Of a stretch of 26,663 nucleotides of DNA, positions 8,871 to 17,756 are shown one piece after another (the first letter of the stretch is position 1; each line of letters begins with the position of its first letter). The stretch is from positions 1 to 26,663 of the forward strand of contig CAZYQW010000053.1 of assembly GCA_964649825.1 (NCBI GenBank). The letters run 5' to 3'. Source of the stretch: CAZYQW01 sp964649825. GTDB lineage: Bacteria; Planctomycetota; B15-G4; JADJEK01. The position numbers and the translations under genes were made by a program. The notes beneath the pieces are model-generated. The model had not been told where the DNA came from. It made no database searches and saw nothing but the letters and a program-made list of their open reading frames with translations.

Positions 8871-10253
8871 TCAACCCTCCGAGCTCTTCTCGTCCTCGAC
8901 GATGCAGTAGACGTGGTTGCGCCCGCGGAGGTAGAGCTCGTCGCCGACGATGGCGGGCGAGGCGTCGAAGCCGTCGTCCATCGTGAATCTCGCGAGCGTC
9001 TTGTACTCGGGACCGTGCTCGAGCACCTCGACCTCTCCGTCTCGGCCGACCAGGTAGATCCGCCCGGCCGCGGCGACCGGCGACGCGTAGACGTTGCTGA
9101 TCGTCTCGAGCCGCGTGGGGCCGAACTCCGACTCGCCCGACTCGACGTCGAAGCAGGACAGGATGCCGTTGTTCGACTTCAGGAAGTAGAGGCGGCCGCG
9201 ATAGAGCAGCGGCGACGGCACGTACGGGGTGTCCTTGTCGTGGGACCAGACGACCGCGTCGGTGTCGGTGACGTCGCCCTTGGCGCCGGCGAGGCGGATC
9301 GCGACGAGAGCCGCGCCGCGGAAGCCGCTCATCAAGTAGACCACTCCATCCGCGTGGACGGGCGACGGGATCACGTTCGTGGTCATCCCCGCGCACTCCC
9401 ACACGACGTCCCCGCTCGCGAGATCGTACGCGCGAATGCGCGACGTCGCGTTCGTGATCACCTGCGCCTTGCCGTCCACCTCGACGATCAACGGGGTCGC
9501 CCACGAGGTGATCTCGTCCCGTTCCCGGCGCCACTTCTCCTCGCCGGTCTTCTTGTCGAGCGCGACGATGAAGGAGTCGCCCTCGTGGTCCCACTGCACG
9601 ACGAGAGTCTCGCCATGCACGGCGGGCGAGCTCCCCTCGCCGAAGCCGTTGCGGGTGCGCATCTCGCCGAGCTGACGTTCCCAGATCTTCTTCCCGTCGA
9701 GGTCGAACGCGAACAGCCCGGCCGAGCCGAAGGAGGTGTACAGCGCCTCACCGTCGGTGAGGGCCGAAGCGGACGCCCACGAACCGTCCTGGTGCGTCCC
9801 CTCGTGGGGCAGCTTCTCGTGGGCGATCGCCGTCCAGGCGGTCGCGCCGTCCGCGCGATCGAGGGCGATGACGATGAACTGCTGCTTCTGCGTCGGCTTG
9901 ATCCCCCGGGATCGGGATCCACCCCCGCGCCGGCCCTGGCCGCGGCCGCCGCCGTCCTCGGCGTCGCCGTCCGGGTCGGGCGCGACCACCTCGTCGCCGA
10001 CGCCGACCGACGTCAGCACGTACACGCGGTCGCCGAGGATGATCGGCGTCGACTTGCCGCGACCGGGGATCTCGACCTTCCAGCGCACGTTCTCGTCGGC
10101 GCTCCAGCGGATCGGCGGGTCGGCGTCCGGAGCCTCGCCGGTGCCGAGGGGGCCGCGCCACTGCGGCCAGGATCCGGCCTCCGAGGCGCGGCCGGGAGCC
10201 GCGTGGAGGATGCAACCGATGGCGCCGAAGGCAACGAGTCCGGGAATTCGCAT
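8871..10253 (-). CDS. Secreted PQQ-like beta-propeller protein
   Basis: A 460-residue protein from the ATG at 10253; the frame is open further upstream, but that extension is Arg-rich shadow sequence. A signal peptide (about 1-24, ending GRAS) precedes SWPQWRGPLGTGEA, the typical start of planctomycete quinoprotein-like propellers. Blades end in strands such as KKIWERQ, EEKWRRE and DVVWECA. An Asp/Gly/Arg-rich insertion (about residues 88-110, GDAEDGGGRG...) interrupts an early blade. No PQQ catalytic or haem motif is seen; a periplasmic interaction protein is most likely. It lies between the cysteine desulfurase and the polyprenyl synthase gene, separated by about 90 and 120 bp, so its transcriptional linkage is less certain than that of the overlapping genes. 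Confidence 0.87.
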   Translation of the reverse strand: MRIPGLVAFGAIGCILHAAPGRASEAGSWPQWRGPLGTGEAPDADPPIRWSADENVRWKVEIPGRGKSTPIILGDRVYVLTSVGVGDEVVAPDPDGDAEDGGGRGQGRRGGGSRSRGIKPTQKQQFIVIALDRADGATAWTAIAHEKLPHEGTHQDGSWASASALTDGEALYTSFGSAGLFAFDLDGKKIWERQLGEMRTRNGFGEGSSPAVHGETLVVQWDHEGDSFIVALDKKTGEEKWRRERDEITSWATPLIVEVDGKAQVITNATSRIRAYDLASGDVVWECAGMTTNVIPSPVHADGVVYLMSGFRGAALVAIRLAGAKGDVTDTDAVVWSHDKDTPYVPSPLLYRGRLYFLKSNNGILSCFDVESGESEFGPTRLETISNVYASPVAAAGRIYLVGRDGEVEVLEHGPEYKTLARFTMDDGFDASPAIVGDELYLRGRNHVYCIVEDEKSSEG

Positions 10254-10345
10254 GGTGGGGACTTTCAGCTCTACGCGGATCTTCCAGGCGCAGCGGGCAC
10301 CCGAAGGCCGCCGATTGTAGCCATCGCGAGCGCGGGCGCCGCGAC

Positions 10346-11527
10346 CTATTGGGCGTCGAGTGGGTCGCGAGCGGCGGGCATCGCGACGTGGCCGCGCTCC
10401 GCGCGGACGGCGGCGGTGACCATCTCGATCGCGCGGTGGACCTCGTCGGCCGTGGTGAAGCGGCCGAGGGAGAAGCGCAGGCTCGATCCGATCCGCGCCT
10501 CGTCGCACCGCATCGCTCCAAGGACGTGGCTCGGCTGCAGGGCGGCGCTGGTGCAGGCGGAAGCGGTCGAGACCGCCAGGTCGGGCATCCTTTGCAGGAT
10601 CGCGCGAGCGTCGACGGCGCCGAAGCTGAGGTTCGACGTCCCGGCGAGGCGTGGCGCGATGGCTCCATTCAGCACCACGCCGTCGAGCGCGAGCAGCGCG
10701 AGCTCGAGGCGATCACGCAGCGCACGGACGCGGGGGATCGAGGTCTGGATCTCGTCCCCGCACGCGGCGGCCGCCGCGCCGAGGCCGACGATGCCGGGGA
10801 CGTTCAGGGTCCCCGAGCGAAGGCCGCGCTCGTGGCCGCCGCCGAACAGGAGCGGATCGACGCGGACGCGCGGGCCCCGACGGCGGACGTACAGCCCACC
10901 GACACCCTTGGGGCCGTGGACCTTGTGGGCCGAGAAGCTGAGTAGATCGATGCTGGCACGCTCGACGTCGATCTCTTCCTTGCCGAACGACTGGGTGGCG
11001 TCGGTATGGAACAACGCGCCGTGCGACCGCGCGATGCGGCCGATCGCTTCCATCGGGTGGATCACTCCGGTCTCGTTGTTGGCGTGCATGGCCGACACGA
11101 GGAGGGTGCGATCGGTGAGCGCGCCCTCGAGCGCGTCGAGGTCGAGGCGCCCCTCGGCGTCGACGCCGAGGAACGTGACGCGAAACCCGCGTCGCTCCAG
11201 CTCCCGGCACGGGTCGAGGACGGCGGGGTGCTCGGTGCGGATAGTGACGACGTGGCGGTCGCGCCGCGCGTAGTAGGGCGACGAGGCGACGCCGAGGATC
11301 GCGAGGTTGTTCGACTCGGTCGCCCCGCTCGTCCAGTAGATCTCGCGCGGGTCGCCGCCGACCCGCTCCGCGACCGCCGCGCGCGCGTGCTCGACGGCCG
11401 CCGCGGCGCGGCACCCCATCGCGTGCCGGCTCGACGCATTGCCGAACTCGTCGCGGAAGTAGGGGAGCATCGCGTCCCAGACCCGAGGATCGAGCGGCGT
11501 CGTGGCGTTGTTGTCGAGGTAGATCAT
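10346..11527 (-). CDS. IscS/NifS-type cysteine desulfurase
   Basis: A 393-residue PLP-dependent class V aminotransferase that removes sulfur from cysteine as an enzyme persulfide, usually for Fe-S cluster or thio-cofactor assembly. The ATG at 11527 gives MIYLDNNATTP, the canonical IscS start; an in-frame GTG 15 bp earlier is less likely. H100 (TEHPAV) matches the PLP-stacking histidine, D176 the pyridine-nitrogen Asp, and K202 in SAHKVHGPKG the Schiff-base lysine. RSGTLN (237-242) and the catalytic C325 in SASACTSA are intact. The loop after the cysteine is long, as in group I (IscS/NifS) enzymes. No IscU, IscR or HscAB gene is adjacent; instead the neighbours are isoprenoid, ferredoxin and radical SAM genes, so it may serve this cluster's own Fe-S or sulfur needs. 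Confidence 0.93.
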   Translation of the reverse strand: MIYLDNNATTPLDPRVWDAMLPYFRDEFGNASSRHAMGCRAAAAVEHARAAVAERVGGDPREIYWTSGATESNNLAILGVASSPYYARRDRHVVTIRTEHPAVLDPCRELERRGFRVTFLGVDAEGRLDLDALEGALTDRTLLVSAMHANNETGVIHPMEAIGRIARSHGALFHTDATQSFGKEEIDVERASIDLLSFSAHKVHGPKGVGGLYVRRRGPRVRVDPLLFGGGHERGLRSGTLNVPGIVGLGAAAAACGDEIQTSIPRVRALRDRLELALLALDGVVLNGAIAPRLAGTSNLSFGAVDARAILQRMPDLAVSTASACTSAALQPSHVLGAMRCDEARIGSSLRFSLGRFTTADEVHRAIEMVTAAVRAERGHVAMPAARDPLDAQ

Positions 11528-11662
11528 GACCGAGCGTCCCACGATACCGCGCCGAGTCCGGACGTCACGGGGCGAGGAACGGCGCCGGTCGATTCTCGGC
11601 GGCGACGACCGCGCGTCGATTGTGGGCCGCCCGCGACCCCAGCCGGCACGGCGCCGCGCACT

Positions 11663-14600
11663 CTACGGGACGAGGAACAGGGTCAGTCGGTTCTCGGCCG
11701 GGGCGGGCAGGACGTCGAGCTCGCGCCGTGCGTCTTCGCAGAGCGCGGCATAACGGCCGGCCGGAACCCCGAAGAAGGTGATGAACCCCTCGTCGTCGGT
11801 GCGGCCGGTCGGCGGATCGATCTGCAGGAGTCCCTCCGCGATCCACGCGGCGACCTGGGTCCCGGTGGCGAGGTCGACCAACGAAGGGACCGCCGACGCG
11901 ATGCCGCCCGTCGCGCCCTTGACCTGGACGGTCACGTCGGCGCGCGGCCGGAGCGTCGCGCGCACCGTCCGCGTCTCGCCGGCTTCGAGGGCGATCGGGT
12001 CGGTCCATGGGAACCGGCCCTCGGCGTCGACGCGCAGCCGGTACGGGCCCGCCGCGAGACCGTGGTACGTGATGACGCGGTCGCGAGCGCCCGGGCTCCT
12101 CGTCCGCGGCGTTGGATCGGGGTGAAGCGCGGTCAGCTCGGACGTCGCGTCGACGGGACCTCGGTGCTCGTCGAGGGGGTGGATCTCGACGATCGCTTCG
12201 CGCGCCAGCGTCAAGTCGAGCGCGCGCAGGCGATCGTGGTCGGGAACGTCGGCGTACACCGCATGGTCGCCGAAGCCTCGAGCGCGCACGTCGATGCGAT
12301 AGCGGCCGACCTCGAGCCCGATCACCTCGAACGTTCCATCGTCGTTCGACCGCGCGTAGCCGTGCGCGGTGCCGCCGGTGCCTTCCGTACTGGATGGAAC
12401 GACGTCCACGCGCTCGAACGTCATGCGGCCGACCGCGACCCCTCGGCCCTGCTCGTCGGTGAGCCGCCCGCGGAATCCGGAGTCCGCGAGGGAGAAGTCG
12501 ATCTCGAGGTGTTGGCCGGCTTGGACCTCGACGATCCAAGCGACCTGGCGGTTCTTGGCGCGGTTTCGCTCGGACGCCCGCAAGCGGTAGCGACCGGGGG
12601 GCACCGATGCGAGCGCGTAGGTTCGATCGGGCTCGACGTAGGTGATCAGGACGTCGCCCTGTCCTTCCTCCGGGATCGCGCACACTTCGTAGAGGTCCTC
12701 CCACTTGAGCGCTTGCTGCGAGACGATCTTCCCGTGGATGCGGGCGCCGCCGGCGAGCGAGATCTCGACCGCGTGGGTTCTTCCGGATTCGAGATGGATC
12801 TCGCGCTCGACGTGCTGGAAGCCGACCGCGGCCGTGCTCTGGAACTCCACGATGACGTCCGCGCGTCCCGGTCGAAGGCCCTTGACCAGCGCCCGTCCCG
12901 TCGTGTCGCTCCTCTTCTCGATCGGCGCGGCGCGGTCGCACAGCACGTAGGCGACCACGTCGCGGACGTTGCGGCCGTCCTGTTCGCGGACGGCGAGATC
13001 GAGGGTGGCGGGAGCGAAGAGGCGGACGACTTGTCCGGATGCGTTCACGGCGACCTGCTCCGGGGCGTAGTCGGCGTGCTCGATGAGCAACGGCACCGTT
13101 CCATCCTTGGGAGCGCCCTCGAGGCGGAAGGTCCCGGTGTCGTCCGTGACGCAGGAGACCGGCAGCGCCTTTTTCGCGTACCCGACGTGATCGAGGTCGG
13201 CCAACGCGACCTTCGCCGTCGCGACCGGGGCGTTCGTCGCGGCATCGACCACGGTGCCGACGAGAGTGCGGCCGCGCTCGAGCCGAATCTCCAGGTCGGG
13301 TCGCTTCTCTCCTTCGCCGCCGACCGGCACCGCGGCCAGGGTGGTGGGAGCGAAGCCGGCCGCGAACGCATCGATCCGCCAGACGCCGCTCACCAGTCCC
13401 TCGAGTGCGAACTGCCCGTCTTCCGAGACGTCCGCCGACTTCTCCGCGGCTCGGTCCGTGCCGTCGCGCTCGAGCACGGCGCGGACGCTGGCGCGGGCGA
13501 GCCGGTCGCCCTCCGCGACGACCGTTCCGGTGAGGACGTGGAGGGTGTCGAGGGTCCACTCGACGGGTTCCTCGAGTTCGTGGGGCGAGACGTTCGGGAT
13601 CAGATGGCCTTCGTAGCCCTTCTTGCTGATGAAGACGTGGTAGATCTCGTTCGCGGTCAGCTTGCCGAGCCCGAATTCACCGCGGGCGTTCGTCCGCGTG
13701 TTGTTCACCCAGTCGTTGGTTCCGGATCTCCACGCCTTCACGTACACCTCGTCCACCGGTAGCCCGCGATCGGATCGGACGGTTCCGCGCAGCACGACCT
13801 CGGCGTCGAGGCGGACCACCGTGTCGCGGCGTTCGCCGTACGCGAGCGGCACGAGCCGCTCGGCGTGGACGGCGTACCCGTCGCCGTGCACCCGCAAGCC
13901 GGTGCGAGCGCACTCGATCGGCGCCGGCACCTCGAATCGCCCATCCGCGCCGGTCGAGGCCGTTCCGCTCTCGACGTCGACCCAGTACGCGTCGCCGCGC
14001 TTGACGAACACGGCCACGTAGGCGCCCGCGACGGGAGCCGCGGTCCGTGCGTCGAGGACGAGGCCGCGGACCGTCGCCGCTCGTGAGAGCACGATCTCGA
14101 GGGGCTCGGACAACGGCAGGGAGGGTTCGCAGACCTCGGGAGCGTAGCCGTCGTGGCTCGCCGTGAACGTGGCGCCGAGGATCGGCAGGCTCGAGAGCCG
14201 GAAGCGACCCGCATCATCCGTCAGGGTCGCCTGGGGCATCAGCATGCCGGCGATCCGTTCCGGCTCGAGCCGCCAGCCGTACGTGATCGCCTGGAACGCG
14301 ACGGACGCGCTGCCGACCACCCGAGCGTTCGGGAACGGCGCCTCTCCCTCGCGCAGCACGAGACCTTCGACCTCCTGGCCGACCTTGGTCTCGATCACGA
14401 ACGGCACGTCCGGCGTCGCTTCGAGCCAACGTCCGGCCGGGGCGAGGCCGGATCCACCGACCGCGACGAACGCTGGAGGTGCGAGCGCGCCGAAGCTCGC
14501 GCGGCCTGCCGCATCCGTCATCGCGACGATGGCCTCGCCGATGCTTCGATCCCCAAGGCCGAAGGTCGTCGACGCTTCCGCGGCGAGCCCGTCGTTCCAC

Positions 14601-14887
14601 GGCAGGACCTTCACCGTCGCCCCGGCCGGGCCCGGAGCCCCGTCGACGACGACTTGCACGACCAGGCGCTCGGCGGCCGACTCCCGCGCCGGCGATCGTG
14701 GAACGTCCTCGGGACGTTCGCGGCCGGCGCTGGCGGCCTCGGGTACCAGCGGCTGGTCTCCCGCGGGCCGCGCCTCCACCGCCGTCGCGCTCCCGCCGTC
14801 ATCGCGGGGCGGATCCGCGATCCAGTAGGAGACGCCCAAGAGAGCGGCGATCATCAAGACGATGAGCACGATGCCACGCAACTTCAT
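11663..14887 (-). CDS. Membrane-anchored carboxypeptidase-regulatory-like repeat protein
   Basis: A protein of 1074 residues from the ATG at 14887, preceded by a GGGAG ribosome-binding site. An uncleaved-looking hydrophobic helix (about 5-23, MKLRG then IVLIVLMIAALLG) anchors it, with the rest outside the cytoplasm. A Pro/Glu/Ala-rich linker (about 24-75) leads to a string of beta-sandwich domains of the CarboxypepD_reg type. They are recognisable by strands such as VEGLVLREGE, VRGLVLDARTAAPVAGA, LRGTVRSDRG, LTGTVVAEGD, LVGTVVDAATNAPVATA, IHGKIVSQ and FRGRLTDEQG; I count about eight or nine. Such proteins are frequent in planctomycetes and usually mediate binding or wall/surface architecture. 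No protease motif is seen. It lies between the terpene-cyclase-like and cysteine desulfurase genes with gaps of about 106 and 135 bp. Confidence 0.88.
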   Translation of the reverse strand: MKLRGIVLIVLMIAALLGVSYWIADPPRDDGGSATAVEARPAGDQPLVPEAASAGRERPEDVPRSPARESAAERLVVQVVVDGAPGPAGATVKVLPWNDGLAAEASTTFGLGDRSIGEAIVAMTDAAGRASFGALAPPAFVAVGGSGLAPAGRWLEATPDVPFVIETKVGQEVEGLVLREGEAPFPNARVVGSASVAFQAITYGWRLEPERIAGMLMPQATLTDDAGRFRLSSLPILGATFTASHDGYAPEVCEPSLPLSEPLEIVLSRAATVRGLVLDARTAAPVAGAYVAVFVKRGDAYWVDVESGTASTGADGRFEVPAPIECARTGLRVHGDGYAVHAERLVPLAYGERRDTVVRLDAEVVLRGTVRSDRGLPVDEVYVKAWRSGTNDWVNNTRTNARGEFGLGKLTANEIYHVFISKKGYEGHLIPNVSPHELEEPVEWTLDTLHVLTGTVVAEGDRLARASVRAVLERDGTDRAAEKSADVSEDGQFALEGLVSGVWRIDAFAAGFAPTTLAAVPVGGEGEKRPDLEIRLERGRTLVGTVVDAATNAPVATAKVALADLDHVGYAKKALPVSCVTDDTGTFRLEGAPKDGTVPLLIEHADYAPEQVAVNASGQVVRLFAPATLDLAVREQDGRNVRDVVAYVLCDRAAPIEKRSDTTGRALVKGLRPGRADVIVEFQSTAAVGFQHVEREIHLESGRTHAVEISLAGGARIHGKIVSQQALKWEDLYEVCAIPEEGQGDVLITYVEPDRTYALASVPPGRYRLRASERNRAKNRQVAWIVEVQAGQHLEIDFSLADSGFRGRLTDEQGRGVAVGRMTFERVDVVPSSTEGTGGTAHGYARSNDDGTFEVIGLEVGRYRIDVRARGFGDHAVYADVPDHDRLRALDLTLAREAIVEIHPLDEHRGPVDATSELTALHPDPTPRTRSPGARDRVITYHGLAAGPYRLRVDAEGRFPWTDPIALEAGETRTVRATLRPRADVTVQVKGATGGIASAVPSLVDLATGTQVAAWIAEGLLQIDPPTGRTDDEGFITFFGVPAGRYAALCEDARRELDVLPAPAENRLTLFLVP

Positions 14888-14993
14888 TCCCGACTCCCGT
14901 GGTCGCTCGGCGATCCGCGTCGTTTGGGCTGCCGCGCGAATCGAGTCGTCGAAGAGGATACCGCTTCCGCCGAACGAAACGAAGGCGCTGGGA

Positions 14994-16874
14994 TCACGAC
15001 GTCTCGGTGGCACGGATCACCGATTCCGGTGAGCGCCACCGCCGTCGCTGCGCTTCGAGGGCGCCGACCACGAAGAGGATCGGGTAGAGCCGCTCCGCGT
15101 ACCAGAGACGCGCGAAGTAGAGGCCGATCGGGGCGGCGGGGAAGCAGGTGCCGCGGTCGGTTCGCTCGGCGAGGAATCGGACGGCGGGATCGAAGGACGC
15201 CTGGACGCGCGCTCGTTCCGCCGCGTCGAGGCGCCGGTCGTCCACGGCATCCGTGAGCGCCTCGAGGGCGATCGCGGTCTCCTCGATCGAGGACGCGACG
15301 CCGGGGGCGGCGCCGAAGCCGCCGTCCACGTTCTGCGCGCCCACGATCCAGCGCACCGCGCGTGCGAGGTCCGGCGCGGCCGCCGCGCCGGCGGCCGGAT
15401 CGGCCGCCAGCGCGCGGACGACCTGGGCCGTGCCGTAGAGCGGGTTCTCCTCGTTCGGTGCGGCTTGATTGCCGATCCAGAGGGGGACGAAGCGGCCGTC
15501 TTCCCGCTGCGCCGTCGCGAGGAATCGATGCGCGGCGACGCGAGCGCGGTCGATGCGTGCTCGCGTCCGGCCGGACAGCCGGGGTTGCCACGCGGCGAAC
15601 GCCCGCAACGCGTGCGCGGTCAGGTCCGGGCTGCTGCGATCGAACGGCAACGTCCCGAACCCGCGGCAGAAGGTCGGGATCCCGCCGTCCCGGTTCTGGA
15701 GGTCGAGGAGCCAGCCGACTCCCGCCTCGGCGCGTTCCGCGATCGATGGATCGTCGTCGTCGAGCGCGTGGAGGGCGAGCAGCGCCCCGGGCGTGTCGTC
15801 CGCGTCGGGCACGCCGCCCGAGAGGTCGGTCCACGCCCATCCGCCGGGCGCGGCGAGGGTGTACGGGTGGGTGGCCTGGTACTGCTGGCGGACGAGCCAG
15901 TCGCGGACGCGGCCGCGGTCGGCGGCATCGAGCGCGGCATCGAGGCGGCCGCCGGCCGCGAGCGCCTTGACCGCGAGCGTCGTGGTCCAAGTGTCGAGAT
16001 TGGTATCGATCGGCCAGCTCCCGTCGGGGCGTACCGTCTCGCGGAGGAAGCCGGCGGCGCGGGTCACCACCGGGTGCTCGGCGAGCCCGATCGAGACGAG
16101 GCTCATCGCGACGAAGCTCGTGAGCGGCGCCGCCTCGAGGAAGCCGCCGCTCGCCGGTTGGATCTCATCGAGCACGCGCAGCGTCCGAGCGCGCGCGAGA
16201 TGCCGCAGGAGCCGCGCGAGCGGGCTCCGCGACGGGCAGTGATGGTGGCGCGCCTGCCCGAGCGCGATCAGCGCCGGGAGCGCGTAGCTGACCATCGGGA
16301 GGCCGAGCCGCGCGAACCAGCGGCGCGGACAGGCCGCGAGCTCGAACGGAAGCGCGGGGAACGACCGCCATGCGCGTGGTCCGGCGCCGAAACGACCGCC
16401 GAGCGCGCACGTGGTCAGGATCGGAGTCGAGAACGTCCGGTCGCGCCCGTAGCGCGCCGCGAGCACGGGCGCGATCGCGGCCGGGGTGAGCCCGCCGCAC
16501 CTTCGTTCGATCCAACGTTCGGCGCCCGTCGCGACCGCGTCCGCGACCGGGCCGGGGCGCAACCGGAGCGCGACCCAGACGAGGATCGTGGTGCTCTCGT
16601 TGCTCGGGCTGCCGGTCGTGTCGCCGAACCCGCCGTCGTCGTTCGCGTGCTGCACGAGCCAGCCGACGGCGCGCTCGACGAGCGGCTCGAGCGTGGCGTC
16701 CGTCGGGCTCGCGCGCCGCAGGAGCTCGAGCGCGACGACCGCGGTCGCGGTCGACAGCGCGCTCGACGACAGCTCGCCGCGAAACGACCCCTCCGCGGAG
16801 AGCGCCGCGACGAGCCGCTCGCGCGCGCCGGCGAGAGTCGCGTCGAGGAGCTTCCGCTGGTCCCCGGTCGTCAC
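14994..16874 (-). CDS. Squalene-hopene-cyclase-like class II terpene cyclase
   Basis: About 626 residues from the GTG at 16874, whose GTGA overlaps the stop of the preceding gene; the open frame further upstream runs through that gene and is rejected. The size matches bacterial squalene-hopene cyclases (about 630). The segment PGGWAW...PDADDTPGALLAL places D357-A-D359-D360-T361 exactly where class II cyclases have the DXDDT proton-donor motif, preceded by the PGGW element typical of the family. QW-like repeats are scattered (DGSWPIDTN, DGGIPTF, DGRFVPLWIGNQ, DGGFGA), consistent with two alpha/alpha barrels. Expected role: protonation-initiated cyclisation of a polyprene. It diverges in flanking residues, so the substrate may not be squalene. 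The polyprenyl synthase of the same strand run could supply the chain. Confidence 0.82.
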   Translation of the reverse strand: MTTGDQRKLLDATLAGARERLVAALSAEGSFRGELSSSALSTATAVVALELLRRASPTDATLEPLVERAVGWLVQHANDDGGFGDTTGSPSNESTTILVWVALRLRPGPVADAVATGAERWIERRCGGLTPAAIAPVLAARYGRDRTFSTPILTTCALGGRFGAGPRAWRSFPALPFELAACPRRWFARLGLPMVSYALPALIALGQARHHHCPSRSPLARLLRHLARARTLRVLDEIQPASGGFLEAAPLTSFVAMSLVSIGLAEHPVVTRAAGFLRETVRPDGSWPIDTNLDTWTTTLAVKALAAGGRLDAALDAADRGRVRDWLVRQQYQATHPYTLAAPGGWAWTDLSGGVPDADDTPGALLALHALDDDDPSIAERAEAGVGWLLDLQNRDGGIPTFCRGFGTLPFDRSSPDLTAHALRAFAAWQPRLSGRTRARIDRARVAAHRFLATAQREDGRFVPLWIGNQAAPNEENPLYGTAQVVRALAADPAAGAAAAPDLARAVRWIVGAQNVDGGFGAAPGVASSIEETAIALEALTDAVDDRRLDAAERARVQASFDPAVRFLAERTDRGTCFPAAPIGLYFARLWYAERLYPILFVVGALEAQRRRWRSPESVIRATETS

Positions 16875-17749
16875 CGGGCCAGGTGCCCCAGCGCCAGTAG
16901 CGCGTACCAGGTGTACTCGGAGTCGGCGACGTCGTCGGACCAGCTGCCGCAGAACGAACGGCCGGTCCAGAGGGAGTCGAGGAAGTCGAGGCACGGCTCG
17001 CGGATCGGGTCGAGCGACGCGTGGAGCGTCTCGAGCGCGAACAGCGCGGTCCCGGTCGAGAGGAGGTCGGGGATCGGCGCACCCTGGAGCGCGAAGAACC
17101 CCCCGTCCCGGTGATGGCGGGCGAGGAGCCAGTCCGCCGTCGCGGCGGGGGCCTCCCGGCCGAGCTGGTGCAGCACGGTGACGGCCGCGGCGGTCGACGG
17201 CGTGTTGCCGGCGCGGACGTCCGCGTCATTCGAGAACGAGCCGTCCGGACAGGCGAGGCTCGCCACGGAGTCGGCGAGTCGCTCGTGACGGGGGAGCGGC
17301 GTCGCCAGGTCCTGGTACGCGCCGAGCGCCACGAAGGCATGGTACGCGGTGCCGCGCGCCGCGTGCGAGCTCGCCGCGTAGCCGCCGTCGACCGCTCGAT
17401 GCGCCTCGATCCGCGCGAGGATGCCGCGACGGACGGCGTCGTCCGGGGGCGAGCCGATCGAAGCCCAGCATCGGGCCAGGCAGGAGAGGTGGATCACGTC
17501 GAGGCCGTCGCCGTCCGCGAACGACTCGAGGTACGCGCGCAGGTGGGACGTCGGTACGACCGCGGCGACGGCGCTCGACGCGGCGAGGGCGAAGACCGTG
17601 TAGTACAGGTCGCACGTTCCCGCGCGATCGCGCGCGCCACCGTCGGTGGTCCATTGCTCGGCGAGGAACTCCGCGATCCGCGGCGTCGCGTCGCCGAGCT
17701 GCCGCGGCGCGAGGCGCGCGATCTGCAGCGTCTCGAGGCGGATGCTCAC
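16871..17749 (-). CDS. Alpha/alpha-toroid prenyltransferase/squalene-cyclase-repeat protein
   Basis: A 292-residue protein made of helical-pair repeats with DGG(Y/F/S) turns (DGGYAASS, DGSFSND, DGGFFALQ), the pattern of the protein prenyltransferase beta subunit and cyclase-repeat superfamily. It lacks a DXDD acid motif and does not show the full Asp/Cys/His zinc triad of protein prenyltransferases, so catalytic activity is doubtful; it may be a single-barrel partner of the adjacent cyclase. It starts at a GTG 7 bp after the radical SAM stop and ends with a GTGA overlap with the cyclase gene, which argues for stoichiometric co-production. The CDLYYTVFALAA motif near residue 46 is one I associate with planctomycete toroid proteins. 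Confidence 0.8.
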   Translation of the reverse strand: MSIRLETLQIARLAPRQLGDATPRIAEFLAEQWTTDGGARDRAGTCDLYYTVFALAASSAVAAVVPTSHLRAYLESFADGDGLDVIHLSCLARCWASIGSPPDDAVRRGILARIEAHRAVDGGYAASSHAARGTAYHAFVALGAYQDLATPLPRHERLADSVASLACPDGSFSNDADVRAGNTPSTAAAVTVLHQLGREAPAATADWLLARHHRDGGFFALQGAPIPDLLSTGTALFALETLHASLDPIREPCLDFLDSLWTGRSFCGSWSDDVADSEYTWYALLALGHLAR

Positions 17750-17756
17750 GGCCGCG

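Noticed and set aside
3204..10253. PQQ-dependent alcohol or glucose dehydrogenases
   Set aside because: The propeller repeats are present, but I see no catalytic or haem c motifs and no pqq genes.
6858..11273. Long plus-strand open frame of more than 1400 codons
   Set aside because: It is Arg/Asp/Val-rich shadow sequence antiparallel to clear genes (propellers, prenyl synthase, cysteine desulfurase); high GC keeps stop codons rare.
11006..13762. Long plus-strand open frame opposite the repeat protein and cysteine desulfurase genes
   Set aside because: No recognisable motif and composition typical of antisense high-GC frames; the minus strand has catalytic motifs and repeats.
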